A DNA stretch of 64,000 nucleotides, taken from Marinihelvus sp963695135. GTDB lineage: Bacteria; Pseudomonadota; Gammaproteobacteria; Xanthomonadales; SZUA-36. This document shows positions 17,682-25,984 of this stretch, one piece after another. The stretch lies in contig CAVOGA010000001.1 in NCBI GenBank assembly GCA_963695135.1, positions 806,001 through 870,000 of the forward strand, read 5' to 3'. The position numbers were made by a program, and so were the translations under genes. The notes under the pieces are model-generated. The model did no database searches. It worked only from the letters and a program-made list of their open reading frames with translations, and had not been told where the DNA came from. Every line of letters begins with the position of its first letter. Position 1 is the first letter of the stretch.

Positions 17682-18101
17682 TCAGTACCGCTGCAGGACG
17701 TTGGGCAGGCCGGACTCAAGCCACCAGATTTCCGTAGCTTCGTCGTAGCGCCAGAGCTGCTGGTCAGTGATCACTTTCTCCGTGGCCTGGTGGCGGTTGA
17801 ACATGCGAATCTCGACGACCTGCAGGAACTCGTTCCCATCGCCCAGCGGGGTTGCCGAGCGAATGGTGTAGCTGGTGACATGAAACAGGCGGAGACGCTC
17901 AATATCCAGGTTGGTTATCGGATGCTCCTCGAGGTAAGTTGGCGAGAGAAAGCCCGCCGCGCCGTCCCACTCGCTCCAACGGACCATTTGCTCATAAGCC
18001 AGGAGCCGGCTGTCGAGGTCTTTATCCTTCTTGGGCGGAATGCAGGCGCTCAGCAGCAGCGCCAGCGTGAGGGCCGTCAGGGCCGTCGCGATGGTTTTCA
18101 T
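17682..18101 (-). CDS. Small lipoprotein of unknown function
   Basis: A 139-residue protein with a lipoprotein signal peptide (MKTIATALTALTLALLLSAC, lipidated Cys20). The mature part is a small alpha/beta domain with a DGNEFLQVVEIRMFNRH strand pair and a tryptophan-rich end (QLWRYDEATEIWWLESGLP). I do not recognise the family. It lies in a minus-strand run with the Kazal lipoprotein and dgkA, 49 bp after the former. Confidence 0.75.
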   Translation of the reverse strand: MKTIATALTALTLALLLSACIPPKKDKDLDSRLLAYEQMVRWSEWDGAAGFLSPTYLEEHPITNLDIERLRLFHVTSYTIRSATPLGDGNEFLQVVEIRMFNRHQATEKVITDQQLWRYDEATEIWWLESGLPNVLQRY

Positions 18102-18150
18102 GATCTGGGTTTTCCTTCTGGCGATGCCGGGGCTTTTGCGCGTCCACGGC

Positions 18151-18441
18151 TCATTTTGTCTGTTCTTCCGCGTCGCACGCGCCGGGCATGGTGTGGCTCA
18201 CGCCGGCGGCCTTGGCCATGCACGCATTGCTGTAGGTCTTGCCGTCACAGCCGCAGACCGGCAGATACTCCATGGTGCAGGCGAAGTTTTCCTTTGGCGG
18301 TTTCACCACGCACTCCTGTGCAGCCGGTTCGGTGGCTGCCCGGGGCTGCTCCCCTGGCTCCGGTGATTGCCGGGAGCAGGCCGTCAGGACCATGCCTGCA
18401 AGTAAACACAGAACGACCAGGATATGGCGGGTTTCAGTCAT
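18151..18441 (-). CDS. Lipoprotein with Kazal-type protease-inhibitor domain
   Basis: A 96-residue lipoprotein (MVLTAC lipobox, Cys22) carrying one Kazal-like domain in its second half. The pattern C-x8-C...VCGCDGKTYSNAC...GAC has the CGCDGKTY core of Kazal domains. Kazal domains inhibit serine proteases in animals; bacterial versions are usually uncharacterised envelope proteins. Its ATG overlaps the dgkA stop (ATGA), so it is coupled to dgkA. Confidence 0.82.
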   Translation of the reverse strand: MTETRHILVVLCLLAGMVLTACSRQSPEPGEQPRAATEPAAQECVVKPPKENFACTMEYLPVCGCDGKTYSNACMAKAAGVSHTMPGACDAEEQTK

Positions 18442-18815
18442 AGAAATTCCCGGAAATGTTTATAGGACAACGGTATCCAGCTGGCCGCGACCAGCAGCAG
18501 GGACAATAGCACGGCAGCCGAGCCCATGTCCTTGGCGCTGCCGGAGAGCGGGTGCGGTTCATCGCCGATCCGGTCAACCACCGCTTCGATGGCGGAGTTC
18601 AGCAGTTCCACGATCAGCAGAAGCAGCAAGGGAGCGACCAGTACGATCCATTCCAGGGGTGTTTTGCCGATCCAGAAGGACAGGGGCAGCAGCACGACCA
18701 CCAGCAATATGTCCTGCCGAAAGGCGGCTTCGCTGCGAAAGCAGGCGCGCAGGCCCTGGATTGAGTAGCCGGTGGCAGCAACCAGTCGCGCAAGGCCCGT
18801 CCGCCCGGGTTTCAC
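18438..18815 (-). CDS. dgkA: Diacylglycerol kinase
   Basis: A 125-residue inner-membrane enzyme that phosphorylates diacylglycerol to recycle it into phospholipid synthesis. The signature ELLNSAIEAVVDRIG and the N-terminal FRSEAAFRQD are present, along with three transmembrane helices. The start is GTG. It overlaps the Kazal lipoprotein gene by 4 bp and is divergent from xthA. Confidence 0.95.
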   Translation of the reverse strand: MKPGRTGLARLVAATGYSIQGLRACFRSEAAFRQDILLVVVLLPLSFWIGKTPLEWIVLVAPLLLLLIVELLNSAIEAVVDRIGDEPHPLSGSAKDMGSAAVLLSLLLVAASWIPLSYKHFREFL

Positions 18816-18982
18816 CGGAGGACTCCCCGGTGCTGGCAGCGGCCGACCGTATCCGCCGGGTGCTCCGGTAACGCAAAGGCAGCGATGGCGGTTTTCATGG
18901 TGTGCTCCCTTGGCCGGGACCTGTCCCTGACCGGTGCCATGCTACTATGCGCGGCGTTCCCGTAATCCCGGATCCCAAGCGT

Positions 18983-19756
18983 ATGCTGAAAGTTGCCACC
19001 TGGAATGTCAATTCGCTCAATGTCCGTCTGCCACACGTGCTGGCCTGGTGCGCGTCCGAACAGCCGGACATCCTCGGCCTGCAGGAAACCAAGCTGGTCG
19101 ACGAAAAATTCCCCCTCGAAGCGCTTCAGGAGGCAGGTTACCACGCGGTGTACGCCGGTCAGCCAACCTACAACGGTGTGGCCCTGCTGAGTCGCGGCGC
19201 GCCGGGTGAAGATGTGGTTACCGATATACCGGGCCTGGACGATCCGCAGCGGCGCATCATTGCCGCTACCTTCGGCGACGTGCGTGTGATTGACCTTTAC
19301 GTGGTCAACGGGATGGAGGTTGGCTCAGACAAGTATGACTACAAGCTCCACTGGCTGGAGCAGGTCACGGCCTGGATCGCCGGTGAGCTCAAGCGGCATG
19401 AAAAGCTGATCGTCATGGGTGATTTCAACATTGCCCCGGAAGACCGGGACGTGCACGACCCGGAAGCCTGGAATGACGGCATCCTCGTATCAGGTCCGGA
19501 GCGCGAAGCCTTGCGGCGAATGTGCCAGCTTGGGCTGACAGACACGTTTCGCCAGTTTGAGCAGGAGGAGAAGTCCTTCAGCTGGTGGGATTACCGGCGC
19601 GTGGCCTTCCGCCGCAATGCCGGCCTGCGCATCGACCTGGTACTGGCCTCCAGGGCCCTCAGCAAGGCGTGCAGCGCCGCCTGGATCGACAAGGAGCCGC
19701 GCCGCCAGGAGCGTCCCTCCGATCACACCCCGGTGATTGCTGAATTTGATATCTGA
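18983..19756 (+). CDS. xthA: Exodeoxyribonuclease III
   Basis: A 257-residue AP endonuclease/3'-5' exonuclease acting in base-excision repair. Motifs in order: ATWNVNSLNVR, LGLQETKLVDE (metal Glu), GDFNIAPEDRDV (Asp/Asn), LRIDLVLAS and SDHTPVIAEF (catalytic His). The ATG at 18983 starts directly with MLKVATWN as in other members; upstream in-frame codons are not family-like. A 10-bp stem hairpin follows the stop. Confidence 0.95.
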   Translation: MLKVATWNVNSLNVRLPHVLAWCASEQPDILGLQETKLVDEKFPLEALQEAGYHAVYAGQPTYNGVALLSRGAPGEDVVTDIPGLDDPQRRIIAATFGDVRVIDLYVVNGMEVGSDKYDYKLHWLEQVTAWIAGELKRHEKLIVMGDFNIAPEDRDVHDPEAWNDGILVSGPEREALRRMCQLGLTDTFRQFEQEEKSFSWWDYRRVAFRRNAGLRIDLVLASRALSKACSAAWIDKEPRRQERPSDHTPVIAEFDI

Positions 19757-19760
19757 ACAA

Positions 19761-19784
19761 CGCCGGTCCCGACCGGGACCGGCG
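19761..19784. terminator. Hairpin between convergent xthA and glutaredoxin-fusion genes
   Basis: CGCCGGTCCC-GACC-GGGACCGGCG is a perfect 10-bp stem with a 4-base loop. It sits 4 bases after the xthA stop and 16 before the stop of the convergent gene. Neither side has a strong T-run, so it may act as a bidirectional barrier or 3'-end stabiliser rather than a classical terminator. Confidence 0.6.
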
Positions 19785-19800
19785 CCGCAAACAGACGGGT

Positions 19801-20724
19801 CTAGTAGGTAGGAACGGAGCCGTCGATTTCCCGCGACCAGGCGTCAATGCCGCCCGCCACGTTGCTGACGTCCGTGAAACCCAGTTTGCGGAAATGCTCT
19901 GCGGCGACCTGGCTGCGCCCGCCGGTGTGGCAGACGAAGGCCAGCGGCGTTTCCCGGGGCAAAGCCTCGAGTTCAGCCATGAGATCCGCGTTCATGGGTT
20001 TTGCGCCCTTGATGGAGGCCTTCTCCCGCTCCTCGTCGCTGCGCACATCGATCAGGGTCAGGCCGCCTTCATCCAGCCGGGTCTTGAGTTCCGCGACGCT
20101 CATCTGCGTGATCGGGGCCGGCGCCTGGGGCAGGTTGATAGACAGTCCCTCACCCTGCATCGTTTCTACCCAGTCGATACTCGCGCCGCGGGCGCGCTGG
20201 GCCGAGGCGACATCAAAAAGCACCGTGATGCCACCGGACTCCGCGCGGATTTCACCGCCTTCGGCGGGGGCCAGTTGAAAGCGTGACTGGAAGTCCGGGT
20301 CAATCTGCAGGTGGACTTCGATGCCCTTGTGCCCCGCCATCGCTTCGCGAATTTTTTCCGCCGCCTTCGGGGTAATGCTGATCTCCGGTGGCGTGCGGTC
20401 CGGCTTCTCAACGCCCAGCATCTCGTGCAATTCGCCGGAGTTGAACATGCCGGTCACGATATCGCATCCGCCCACCAGTTCGCCGTCGATGTACAGCTGG
20501 GGAATCGTGGGCCACTGCCCGTATTCCTTGATGCCCTCGCGAATGTCTTCGTCCTGGAGCACATCGATGCTCACGTAATCGTCGAGCAGGCTGTCCAGCA
20601 TTCCGGCGGTCTTGGCGGAGAAGCCGCACATGGGCTGGCGGGGGTTTCCTTTCATGTACAGCACCACGCGGGCGCTGCCAACTTGCTGTTCAATGGTCTC
20701 GCGGGTGGCCGGGTCAAGGCTCAT
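19801..20724 (-). CDS. Monothiol glutaredoxin - A-type-like - rhodanese fusion
   Basis: A 307-residue three-part protein. Residues 1-108 are a CGFS monothiol glutaredoxin (Cys33, with Lys25, WPTIPQLY and GGCDI), a family that carries [2Fe-2S] clusters. Residues 112-200 resemble a HesB/IscA A-type carrier (ISITPKAAEKIREAM, then VLFDVASAQ), but the three cluster-binding cysteines of A-type proteins are absent. Residues 206-307 are a rhodanese domain with active Cys near residue 264 in VCHTGGRS. Standard Grx4 proteins are only about 110 residues. The domains point to Fe-S or persulfide handling in the cytosol. Confidence 0.9.
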   Translation of the reverse strand: MSLDPATRETIEQQVGSARVVLYMKGNPRQPMCGFSAKTAGMLDSLLDDYVSIDVLQDEDIREGIKEYGQWPTIPQLYIDGELVGGCDIVTGMFNSGELHEMLGVEKPDRTPPEISITPKAAEKIREAMAGHKGIEVHLQIDPDFQSRFQLAPAEGGEIRAESGGITVLFDVASAQRARGASIDWVETMQGEGLSINLPQAPAPITQMSVAELKTRLDEGGLTLIDVRSDEEREKASIKGAKPMNADLMAELEALPRETPLAFVCHTGGRSQVAAEHFRKLGFTDVSNVAGGIDAWSREIDGSVPTY

Positions 20725-20822
20725 GGCGGGCTCCGTAGATGGGTTGATGGTTCAGAAGATGGGGCAAAGTACATGGCGAATCAAGGTGTCAGGTTGCGGG
20801 AGTCCTGTAGCCCGGGTGCAAA

Positions 20823-21977
20823 TCAGCCGGCACAGTCGGCGACCAGGCGCCTCGTCTGCCGGTCGAAACAGATACAGCCGGGGTAGGACAGGCCCTGGTG
20901 GGCCACCCCGAGTCCGGCGAGATCGCTGTGCAACTGGTTGGAACCCTCCGGGGCCAGCGGGTAGTAGTGATGCATCTGGCCCTGATGAATAACGGTCACC
21001 GCGACCGTTCCCATGGCCTCGCCGCCGTGTTCCGTTATGGCTGGCGCGCTGTCGCCGGAAGTGCCCGCCTCCTCGATGAAATACAGTCCCTCGAGGAATG
21101 ATTCCGGGCCGGCCAGTTTCTGCGCGACCGGGACCCCGTGGGCGCCGAGCGTGACCAGTAACTGGCGGTACTCGCGGGTCCAGTCGATATAGGCCGCGCC
21201 GAGCTTCTCCGCCCCGGTGTCGCGGCCACCGCCTTGCCGCGCCCAGTAATCGAAGGTTTCGAATCGCGCTATCACCCGCTCGCCGTCCCAGCGAAACTGC
21301 TGTCCCATGCTGCCGTACAGCAGTTCGGTCTCCGCAGCGCCCTCCAGGGCTGCGTCCAGCAGTTCCCAGAGCACTCCGAATCCGAAGTGATCCAGTTGCA
21401 GCTTCAGCATGGCGAGCAGATCCGTCAGTGTCAGGAAGCGGGCATGGGTCGTGGCCACGTCAAAAGCCGCTTCCAGCGCCCGCGCGGACTCGGGCGACAA
21501 TTGCCCCTCCTCCATGAACCGGCTTTCCATCTGCTCATCGAAATAGGCCAGTTCCGTGGCGTCGCCGGACAGCAGCAGGGGGATGAGCAGCAGCCTGCCG
21601 GGCGGCAGATCGGCCGAGGGGGTCAGCTCGGCACGGGGCATGTGTCCCTGCGCCATGCCGATGCTCATCAGTGCAGCCTCATCAGGGTGTCCGTCCGAAC
21701 GGCGGCGCTGGCGTCGCCGGAATACCTCGTCCATGGCACTGAACACGGGCCAGCCCGGCTGCAGGATCTGGGCCTGGTCGTACAGGGCGGCGGTGAGTCC
21801 CAGGCTAACCTGGCCCAGGCGGGGTAAGAGCTTGCCGAGGTCGGCGCCGATGTGAGCCACCAGCTGCTCCGCCGCAGCACTTTCCAGCGGCTTGGGCCAA
21901 CGGGCCTGTTCGCCGTGATAGCGAAGCGGGTCGGTTTCCACCGCCACCAGGAATGGCAGTGTCGTGCGGCTGCTCAT
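20823..21977 (-). CDS. Conserved hypothetical protein
   Basis: A 384-residue, largely helical cytosolic-looking protein with no signal peptide and no motif I can assign. It contains acidic and hydrophobic helices and a Trp/Tyr-rich C-terminal half (RFETFDYWARQGGG, YIDWTREYRQLL, HHYYPLAPEG). I chose the ATG at 21977; a longer frame would run into the upstream gene. It follows the YkvA-like gene by 28 bp and is probably co-transcribed with it. Confidence 0.6.
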   Translation of the reverse strand: MSSRTTLPFLVAVETDPLRYHGEQARWPKPLESAAAEQLVAHIGADLGKLLPRLGQVSLGLTAALYDQAQILQPGWPVFSAMDEVFRRRQRRRSDGHPDEAALMSIGMAQGHMPRAELTPSADLPPGRLLLIPLLLSGDATELAYFDEQMESRFMEEGQLSPESARALEAAFDVATTHARFLTLTDLLAMLKLQLDHFGFGVLWELLDAALEGAAETELLYGSMGQQFRWDGERVIARFETFDYWARQGGGRDTGAEKLGAAYIDWTREYRQLLVTLGAHGVPVAQKLAGPESFLEGLYFIEEAGTSGDSAPAITEHGGEAMGTVAVTVIHQGQMHHYYPLAPEGSNQLHSDLAGLGVAHQGLSYPGCICFDRQTRRLVADCAG

Positions 21978-22005
21978 CAATCGAGCCTGGGAGACCTGGA
22001 TGCGC

Positions 22006-22563
22006 TCAGAACAGGGAGAACGGTGACCGGCTGCGCCCTTCGCCGCCGCCGCGCCGCCGGCGCCGGCGCATGCGGGAGTGCAGTTGCTGACGACGGGTTT
22101 CCAGCCAGTCCGACCGTTCCACGGTCTCGGCCTTTTCGCCAAGGCGGGCCTGCTCTGCTGCACGGAATACAACGAAGTCGCGATAGGCCTGGATCTCGTG
22201 CTTGAGTTCGCGGCTCACGATCTCGATCATGATGGCATCGTCAAGAAAGCCCAGTCCGGGGATGTCGTCGGGAATCAGGTCGTCAGCCTCGGAAAAATAG
22301 GTGAGCGCGTCAATAACCCGCTGCCGGTCCTCGTCGACGAGCCCCCAGGACTGATCGACCGCCATGCCGATCAGCGTCTCCAGCGTGGTCATGCGGTCCC
22401 GGATGAAGTCGGAGGTCTCCGAGGCGTTGACCTTAACGAGCAGCTGGCTGGCTGCATCAACGATGCCGCTCACATCCTTGCCGCGGGCTGCCTCGCGGGC
22501 CCTGGTCATGACGTCCTTGAAGTGTTCAAGGTCGCTGTCGCTGAGTTCAAAGGAAATTCGCAT
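22006..22563 (-). CDS. YkvA/DUF1232-family protein
   Basis: A 185-residue protein with a DUF1232 core (DLIPDDIPGLGFLDDAIMIEIVSREL), here without the strong transmembrane character of some members. An Arg/Gly-rich tail (SRMRRRRRRGGGEGRSRS) ends the protein and could bind nucleic acid or membrane; this is only a compositional remark. The molecular function of the family is unknown. Confidence 0.75.
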   Translation of the reverse strand: MRISFELSDSDLEHFKDVMTRAREAARGKDVSGIVDAASQLLVKVNASETSDFIRDRMTTLETLIGMAVDQSWGLVDEDRQRVIDALTYFSEADDLIPDDIPGLGFLDDAIMIEIVSRELKHEIQAYRDFVVFRAAEQARLGEKAETVERSDWLETRRQQLHSRMRRRRRRGGGEGRSRSPFSLF

Positions 22564-22676
22564 GGTGGATCGCCCGAAGCTGTGGTGGAAAGGGAAGGAG
22601 CTAGCCTACCCGCGCGGCGGCGAAGCCGTCAATCGGGCACGCCCGCGCGCTGCGGGCGCCTGCGGCCTGCAACGCG

Positions 22677-23162
22677 CTAGCGAAATTCACCGGGGCGTCC
22701 GGGTACGCGGTAAATGCGCCCGTCGGTCCGGAAGCGCAGGCTGCCCTCGTCCGGGCTGTTGACAGCGCCTTCCAGACGATAGGCCAGGCTGGCCCGCTGC
22801 CCGCTGGAAAGGGCTTGCAGCAATGCCAGGCCGGCACCGGTGGCCGTGGTCTGCAGTGATACCGTTTCGAAACCGCCGGCGGGAATGCCAACGCCAATCA
22901 CCTGGTTCAACTGCACCAGCGGCGTGTCCTCGTTCACGGTGGCCCTGAGCTCCACGGAATCGACGGTCAGCGCTTCGTCGTTGACGTTGCGCAGGCGCAG
23001 GTCAATGCTCAGCGTGTTGCCGTCGGTGCGCCAGCCGCCAACCTGGACGAAGGGTGATTCACCTTTCACCTTGCTGCTGCCGCATCCGGCGAGCAACAGG
23101 AGGGCCAGGAGCAGCACAAGTTTGCAGAAGACGCGTTGCAGCGGTTGATAAGGATTGCCCAT
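22677..23162 (-). CDS. LEA14-like (water-stress type) lipoprotein
   Basis: A 161-residue lipoprotein with lipobox LLLAGC. The mature part is a beta-sandwich of the LEA type 2 kind, with the pattern VGGWRTDGNTLSIDLRLRNVNDEALTVDSVEL, known from envelope or desiccation-related proteins of unknown exact role. The ATG lies 1 base after the stop of the ABC ATPase gene, making it the next member of that operon. An alternative start 54 bp upstream would lie inside the ATPase gene and lose the signal peptide at the N-terminus. Confidence 0.72.
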   Translation of the reverse strand: MGNPYQPLQRVFCKLVLLLALLLLAGCGSSKVKGESPFVQVGGWRTDGNTLSIDLRLRNVNDEALTVDSVELRATVNEDTPLVQLNQVIGVGIPAGGFETVSLQTTATGAGLALLQALSSGQRASLAYRLEGAVNSPDEGSLRFRTDGRIYRVPGRPGEFR

Positions 23163-23163
23163 G

Positions 23164-24171
23164 TCAGGGCTCACGGGTCGGCGCCCTGGCGCCGGTGTCC
23201 TGCTGGAGTTCGTCATGGTGGCATTCTACGTGATGGTCAGGTTTTCCAGGAAGTGCCCGGCGGGCCGGGGCGCTGCGCCGGCAGGTCTCATGAACCAGGC
23301 CGCAGCGATGCTGGAAGACGCAGCCCGGCCCGGAGCGGCGCTCAGCGAGGCCGGCGCCGACCTCAATGACGGTGCGCGGCAGCGACGGGTCCAGGCGCGG
23401 CAGGGCGGCAAACAGCTGGCGCGTGTACGGGTGAGCAGGCGCCTGGAACAGCTGTTCACCCGGTCCCTGTTCAACCACCCGGCCCCGGTACATGATGCTC
23501 AGGACGTCGGCGTTTTCCCTGAGCAGGGCAAGGTCATGGGAGATCAGCAGGATGCCCATGGCGCGGTCTTTGCTCAGGCCCCGCAGCAGTTCCATCACCT
23601 GGGCCTGCACCGATACATCCAGCGCGGCCAGCGCCTCGTCCGCGACCAGCAGGTCCGGCTCACAGACCAGGGCGCGGGCGATGGCGATACGCTGTCGCTG
23701 GCCCGAGGAAAATTCCCGCGGCTGACGCGCCAGGGCGCCGGCGTCCAGGCCGACCGCCTCGAGAATTCCGGCCAGGCGGGCATTGGAATCGTCGAGGCCA
23801 AAATGGCGGGCCGGTTCGCGGAGACTCTGGGCAATCGTGCGCCGCGGACTCAGGGATGTTCCCGGGTCCTGGAAAATCAGCTGGATACGACGCCGGGCCT
23901 GGCGCCGGGCCTCCGGGTCGCCGCGGTAAATTGATACCCCGTCAAGCAGCGCATCGCCGGCATCGGGTTGGGCCAGTTGCACGAGGCTCCTTGCCAGCGT
24001 GCTTTTACCGGAGCCGGACTCGCCGGCCAGGCCGTGAATCTGCCCGCGTTCCAGCAGCAGGTCCAGGCCCTGCAGGGCCCGGACCGGGGCCGTCGAGGGC
24101 TGCAGCAGGCCCCGCCTGCCCGCGTGGGTCAGGTGCATTTGGCTGACGCGGAGCAGCGGCTTTGTGCTCAT
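23164..24171 (-). CDS. Oligopeptide-type ABC transporter ATP-binding protein (OppF/DppF-like)
   Basis: A protein of about 335 residues. Walker A is GESGSGKST and the signature loop FSSGQRQRIAIARAL. The Walker B region reads LLVADEALAALD where the usual text is DEPTTALD; the catalytic Glu is kept. A C-terminal oligopeptide/dipeptide extension with a Cys cluster (GCVFQHRC..C) is present, as in families whose ATPases carry a [4Fe-4S]-type motif. It powers peptide import with the adjacent subunits. It overlaps the OppD-like gene by 4 bp. Confidence 0.9.
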   Translation of the reverse strand: MSTKPLLRVSQMHLTHAGRRGLLQPSTAPVRALQGLDLLLERGQIHGLAGESGSGKSTLARSLVQLAQPDAGDALLDGVSIYRGDPEARRQARRRIQLIFQDPGTSLSPRRTIAQSLREPARHFGLDDSNARLAGILEAVGLDAGALARQPREFSSGQRQRIAIARALVCEPDLLVADEALAALDVSVQAQVMELLRGLSKDRAMGILLISHDLALLRENADVLSIMYRGRVVEQGPGEQLFQAPAHPYTRQLFAALPRLDPSLPRTVIEVGAGLAERRSGPGCVFQHRCGLVHETCRRSAPARRALPGKPDHHVECHHDELQQDTGARAPTREP

Positions 24172-25148
24172 GCGGACCACTCCAGGGGGTAGTAGCAGGC
24201 CGCGGCCGGCGCCGGCGGTAGCGTGAGTGGCGGCACGCTGTCTGTGCATTGCCCGGTGGCACGGTCGCATCGATCAGCGAATGCGCAGCCCGGGCGCGCT
24301 TCCACGGCCGGGGCGGCATTACCCGGAATGGGCCGGGCAGGCCCGGCCCCGGTGTCCTGCAGCCGGGGCAGGGCGGCAAGCAGCCCGGCGGTGTAGGGAT
24401 GAGCCGGCCGGTGGTAAAGGTCGTAACCGGTGGTGCGCTCAATAATGCGGCCGTGGTACATCACCATCACGTCCCGCGCGTGCCGGGTCAGCAGGCGCAG
24501 GTCGTGCGTGATCAGGAGCACAGCGGTATCCATCGAGTCCGCCAGCCGTTCGAGCTGTTGCAGGACGATCGCCTGGGTGCCCGCATCCAGCGCCGTGGTC
24601 GGTTCATCGGCCACCAGCACCCTGGGTTTGAGGGCCTGCGCCATGGCGATCAGGCACAGCTGGCGCATGCCGCCGGAAAGCTCATGGGCATGCTGGCTGG
24701 CAATCAATTCAGGCCGGGGGAAGCCCACCTCCGCCAGGGCCTCGAGCGCTCGCTCGCCGGCCTCCTTTTTGCCCAGTCCGGACCGGCGGACCAGGGCCCG
24801 GCGCAGCTGGCTGCCAACGGTAAACACCGGGTCCAGGGCTGCAGACGGATCCTGGAAGACCATCGCCAGGTCCTTGCCCCGGAAGGCGCGCATCGCCGGC
24901 GGGTCCGCCAGGGGCAGGTCCTGCCCGTCCAGCGTCGCCCGGTCGCAGCGTGTGCGGAATACCCGCGGGTCATTAAGGCCCAGCAGGGCCAGTGCGGTCA
25001 GTGATTTACCGCAGCCCGACTCCCCCGCCAGTCCGGTGATCGCGCCCGCCGACAGGTCAAGGTCGATGTCCCGCAGGATGGGCTGATCGGGCCCGGCTCC
25101 ACGCAGGGCCACGCTCAGGCCGCGTACCGAGAGGCGGCTGGTGCTCAT
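24168..25148 (-). CDS. Oligopeptide-type ABC transporter ATP-binding protein (OppD/DppD-like)
   Basis: A 326-residue ATPase. Walker A is GESGCGKSL, with signature loop LSGGMRQLCLIAMAQ and Walker B VLVADEPTTALD, followed by an H-loop TAVLLITHD. The C-terminal extension ends with GCAFADRCDRATGQC, the usual oligopeptide Cys motif. It overlaps both neighbours by 4 bp, in the order permease-permease-ATPase-ATPase. Confidence 0.92.
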   Translation of the reverse strand: MSTSRLSVRGLSVALRGAGPDQPILRDIDLDLSAGAITGLAGESGCGKSLTALALLGLNDPRVFRTRCDRATLDGQDLPLADPPAMRAFRGKDLAMVFQDPSAALDPVFTVGSQLRRALVRRSGLGKKEAGERALEALAEVGFPRPELIASQHAHELSGGMRQLCLIAMAQALKPRVLVADEPTTALDAGTQAIVLQQLERLADSMDTAVLLITHDLRLLTRHARDVMVMYHGRIIERTTGYDLYHRPAHPYTAGLLAALPRLQDTGAGPARPIPGNAAPAVEARPGCAFADRCDRATGQCTDSVPPLTLPPAPAAACYYPLEWSA

Positions 25149-25984
25149 CGCGGGACCTCCCGCAGGCTGAAATTGTCCTGGATCGCGTCCGCCAGCAGGT
25201 TGAGGCCCAGCAGGAGCAGAAACAGCAGCAGGGACGCGGATGTGAAGTTGCCAAAGTGCCCCGCCAGGACATCCTGGGTACTCTCCGCAAGCATCAGGCC
25301 CCAGCTGACGCCCTGGTGGACCCCGATGCCAAGGAAGCTGAGGATCACCTCGGTCTTGATCGCCGCGACAAAGGTCAGGGTGCCCTGGACCAGGAGAATG
25401 TGCCCCGTGTTGGGTAACAGGTGTCTCAGCAGTATCAGCGGCGCCGGCAGGCCGATTGCCTCGGCTGCACGGACAAAGTCCTGGCTGCGAAGCCGCGCAA
25501 TCTCGGCCCGCACCAGGCGCGCAGATCCGGTCCAGAAGGACACGATCATGGCCAGGTACATGGCGCCCTCGCCTCCACCGAGCATGAATGCGAAGGCGGC
25601 GGCAAGCAGATAGATTGGCATCGAGTCGAGCACGCCCATGAGGTACTGCAGAAATTCATCAAGCCAGCTCCCGACCCGCCAGCCTGCCGCGGCGCCAAGC
25701 GCGGCGCCCAGCCCCAGCGCGCCGGCGGTAACAATGATTCCGACCCGGAAAGCGGTCTCGGAGCCGGCCAGCGCCCGCGACCAGATGTCCTGCCCCAGCC
25801 GGTTGGTGCCGAACCAGTGCGCCGCGTCTGCCGGGGCCCATTGCGCTGCGCTGGTATCCGCCCAGCCACTGGCCAGCCAGCCCGCGCTGACGGCCAGGGC
25901 CAGCAGCGCCATGCCGGTGAGAATCACTGCCCCGACCAGGCCGGACGGATGTTGCCGGAGCAACCGGGCGGAGGCGGACTTCAT
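25145..25984 (-). CDS. Oligopeptide-type ABC transporter permease (OppC/DppC-like)
   Basis: A 279-residue inner-membrane permease. An N-terminal helix (SGLVGAVILTGMALLALAVSA) and HWFGTNRLGQDIWSRALAG, typical of OppC/DppC, precede five membrane segments. The EAA-type loop reads EAIGLPAPLILLRHLLPN. It forms the channel with the OppB-like subunit and overlaps its neighbours by 4 bp. Confidence 0.92.
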   Translation of the reverse strand: MKSASARLLRQHPSGLVGAVILTGMALLALAVSAGWLASGWADTSAAQWAPADAAHWFGTNRLGQDIWSRALAGSETAFRVGIIVTAGALGLGAALGAAAGWRVGSWLDEFLQYLMGVLDSMPIYLLAAAFAFMLGGGEGAMYLAMIVSFWTGSARLVRAEIARLRSQDFVRAAEAIGLPAPLILLRHLLPNTGHILLVQGTLTFVAAIKTEVILSFLGIGVHQGVSWGLMLAESTQDVLAGHFGNFTSASLLLFLLLLGLNLLADAIQDNFSLREVPR

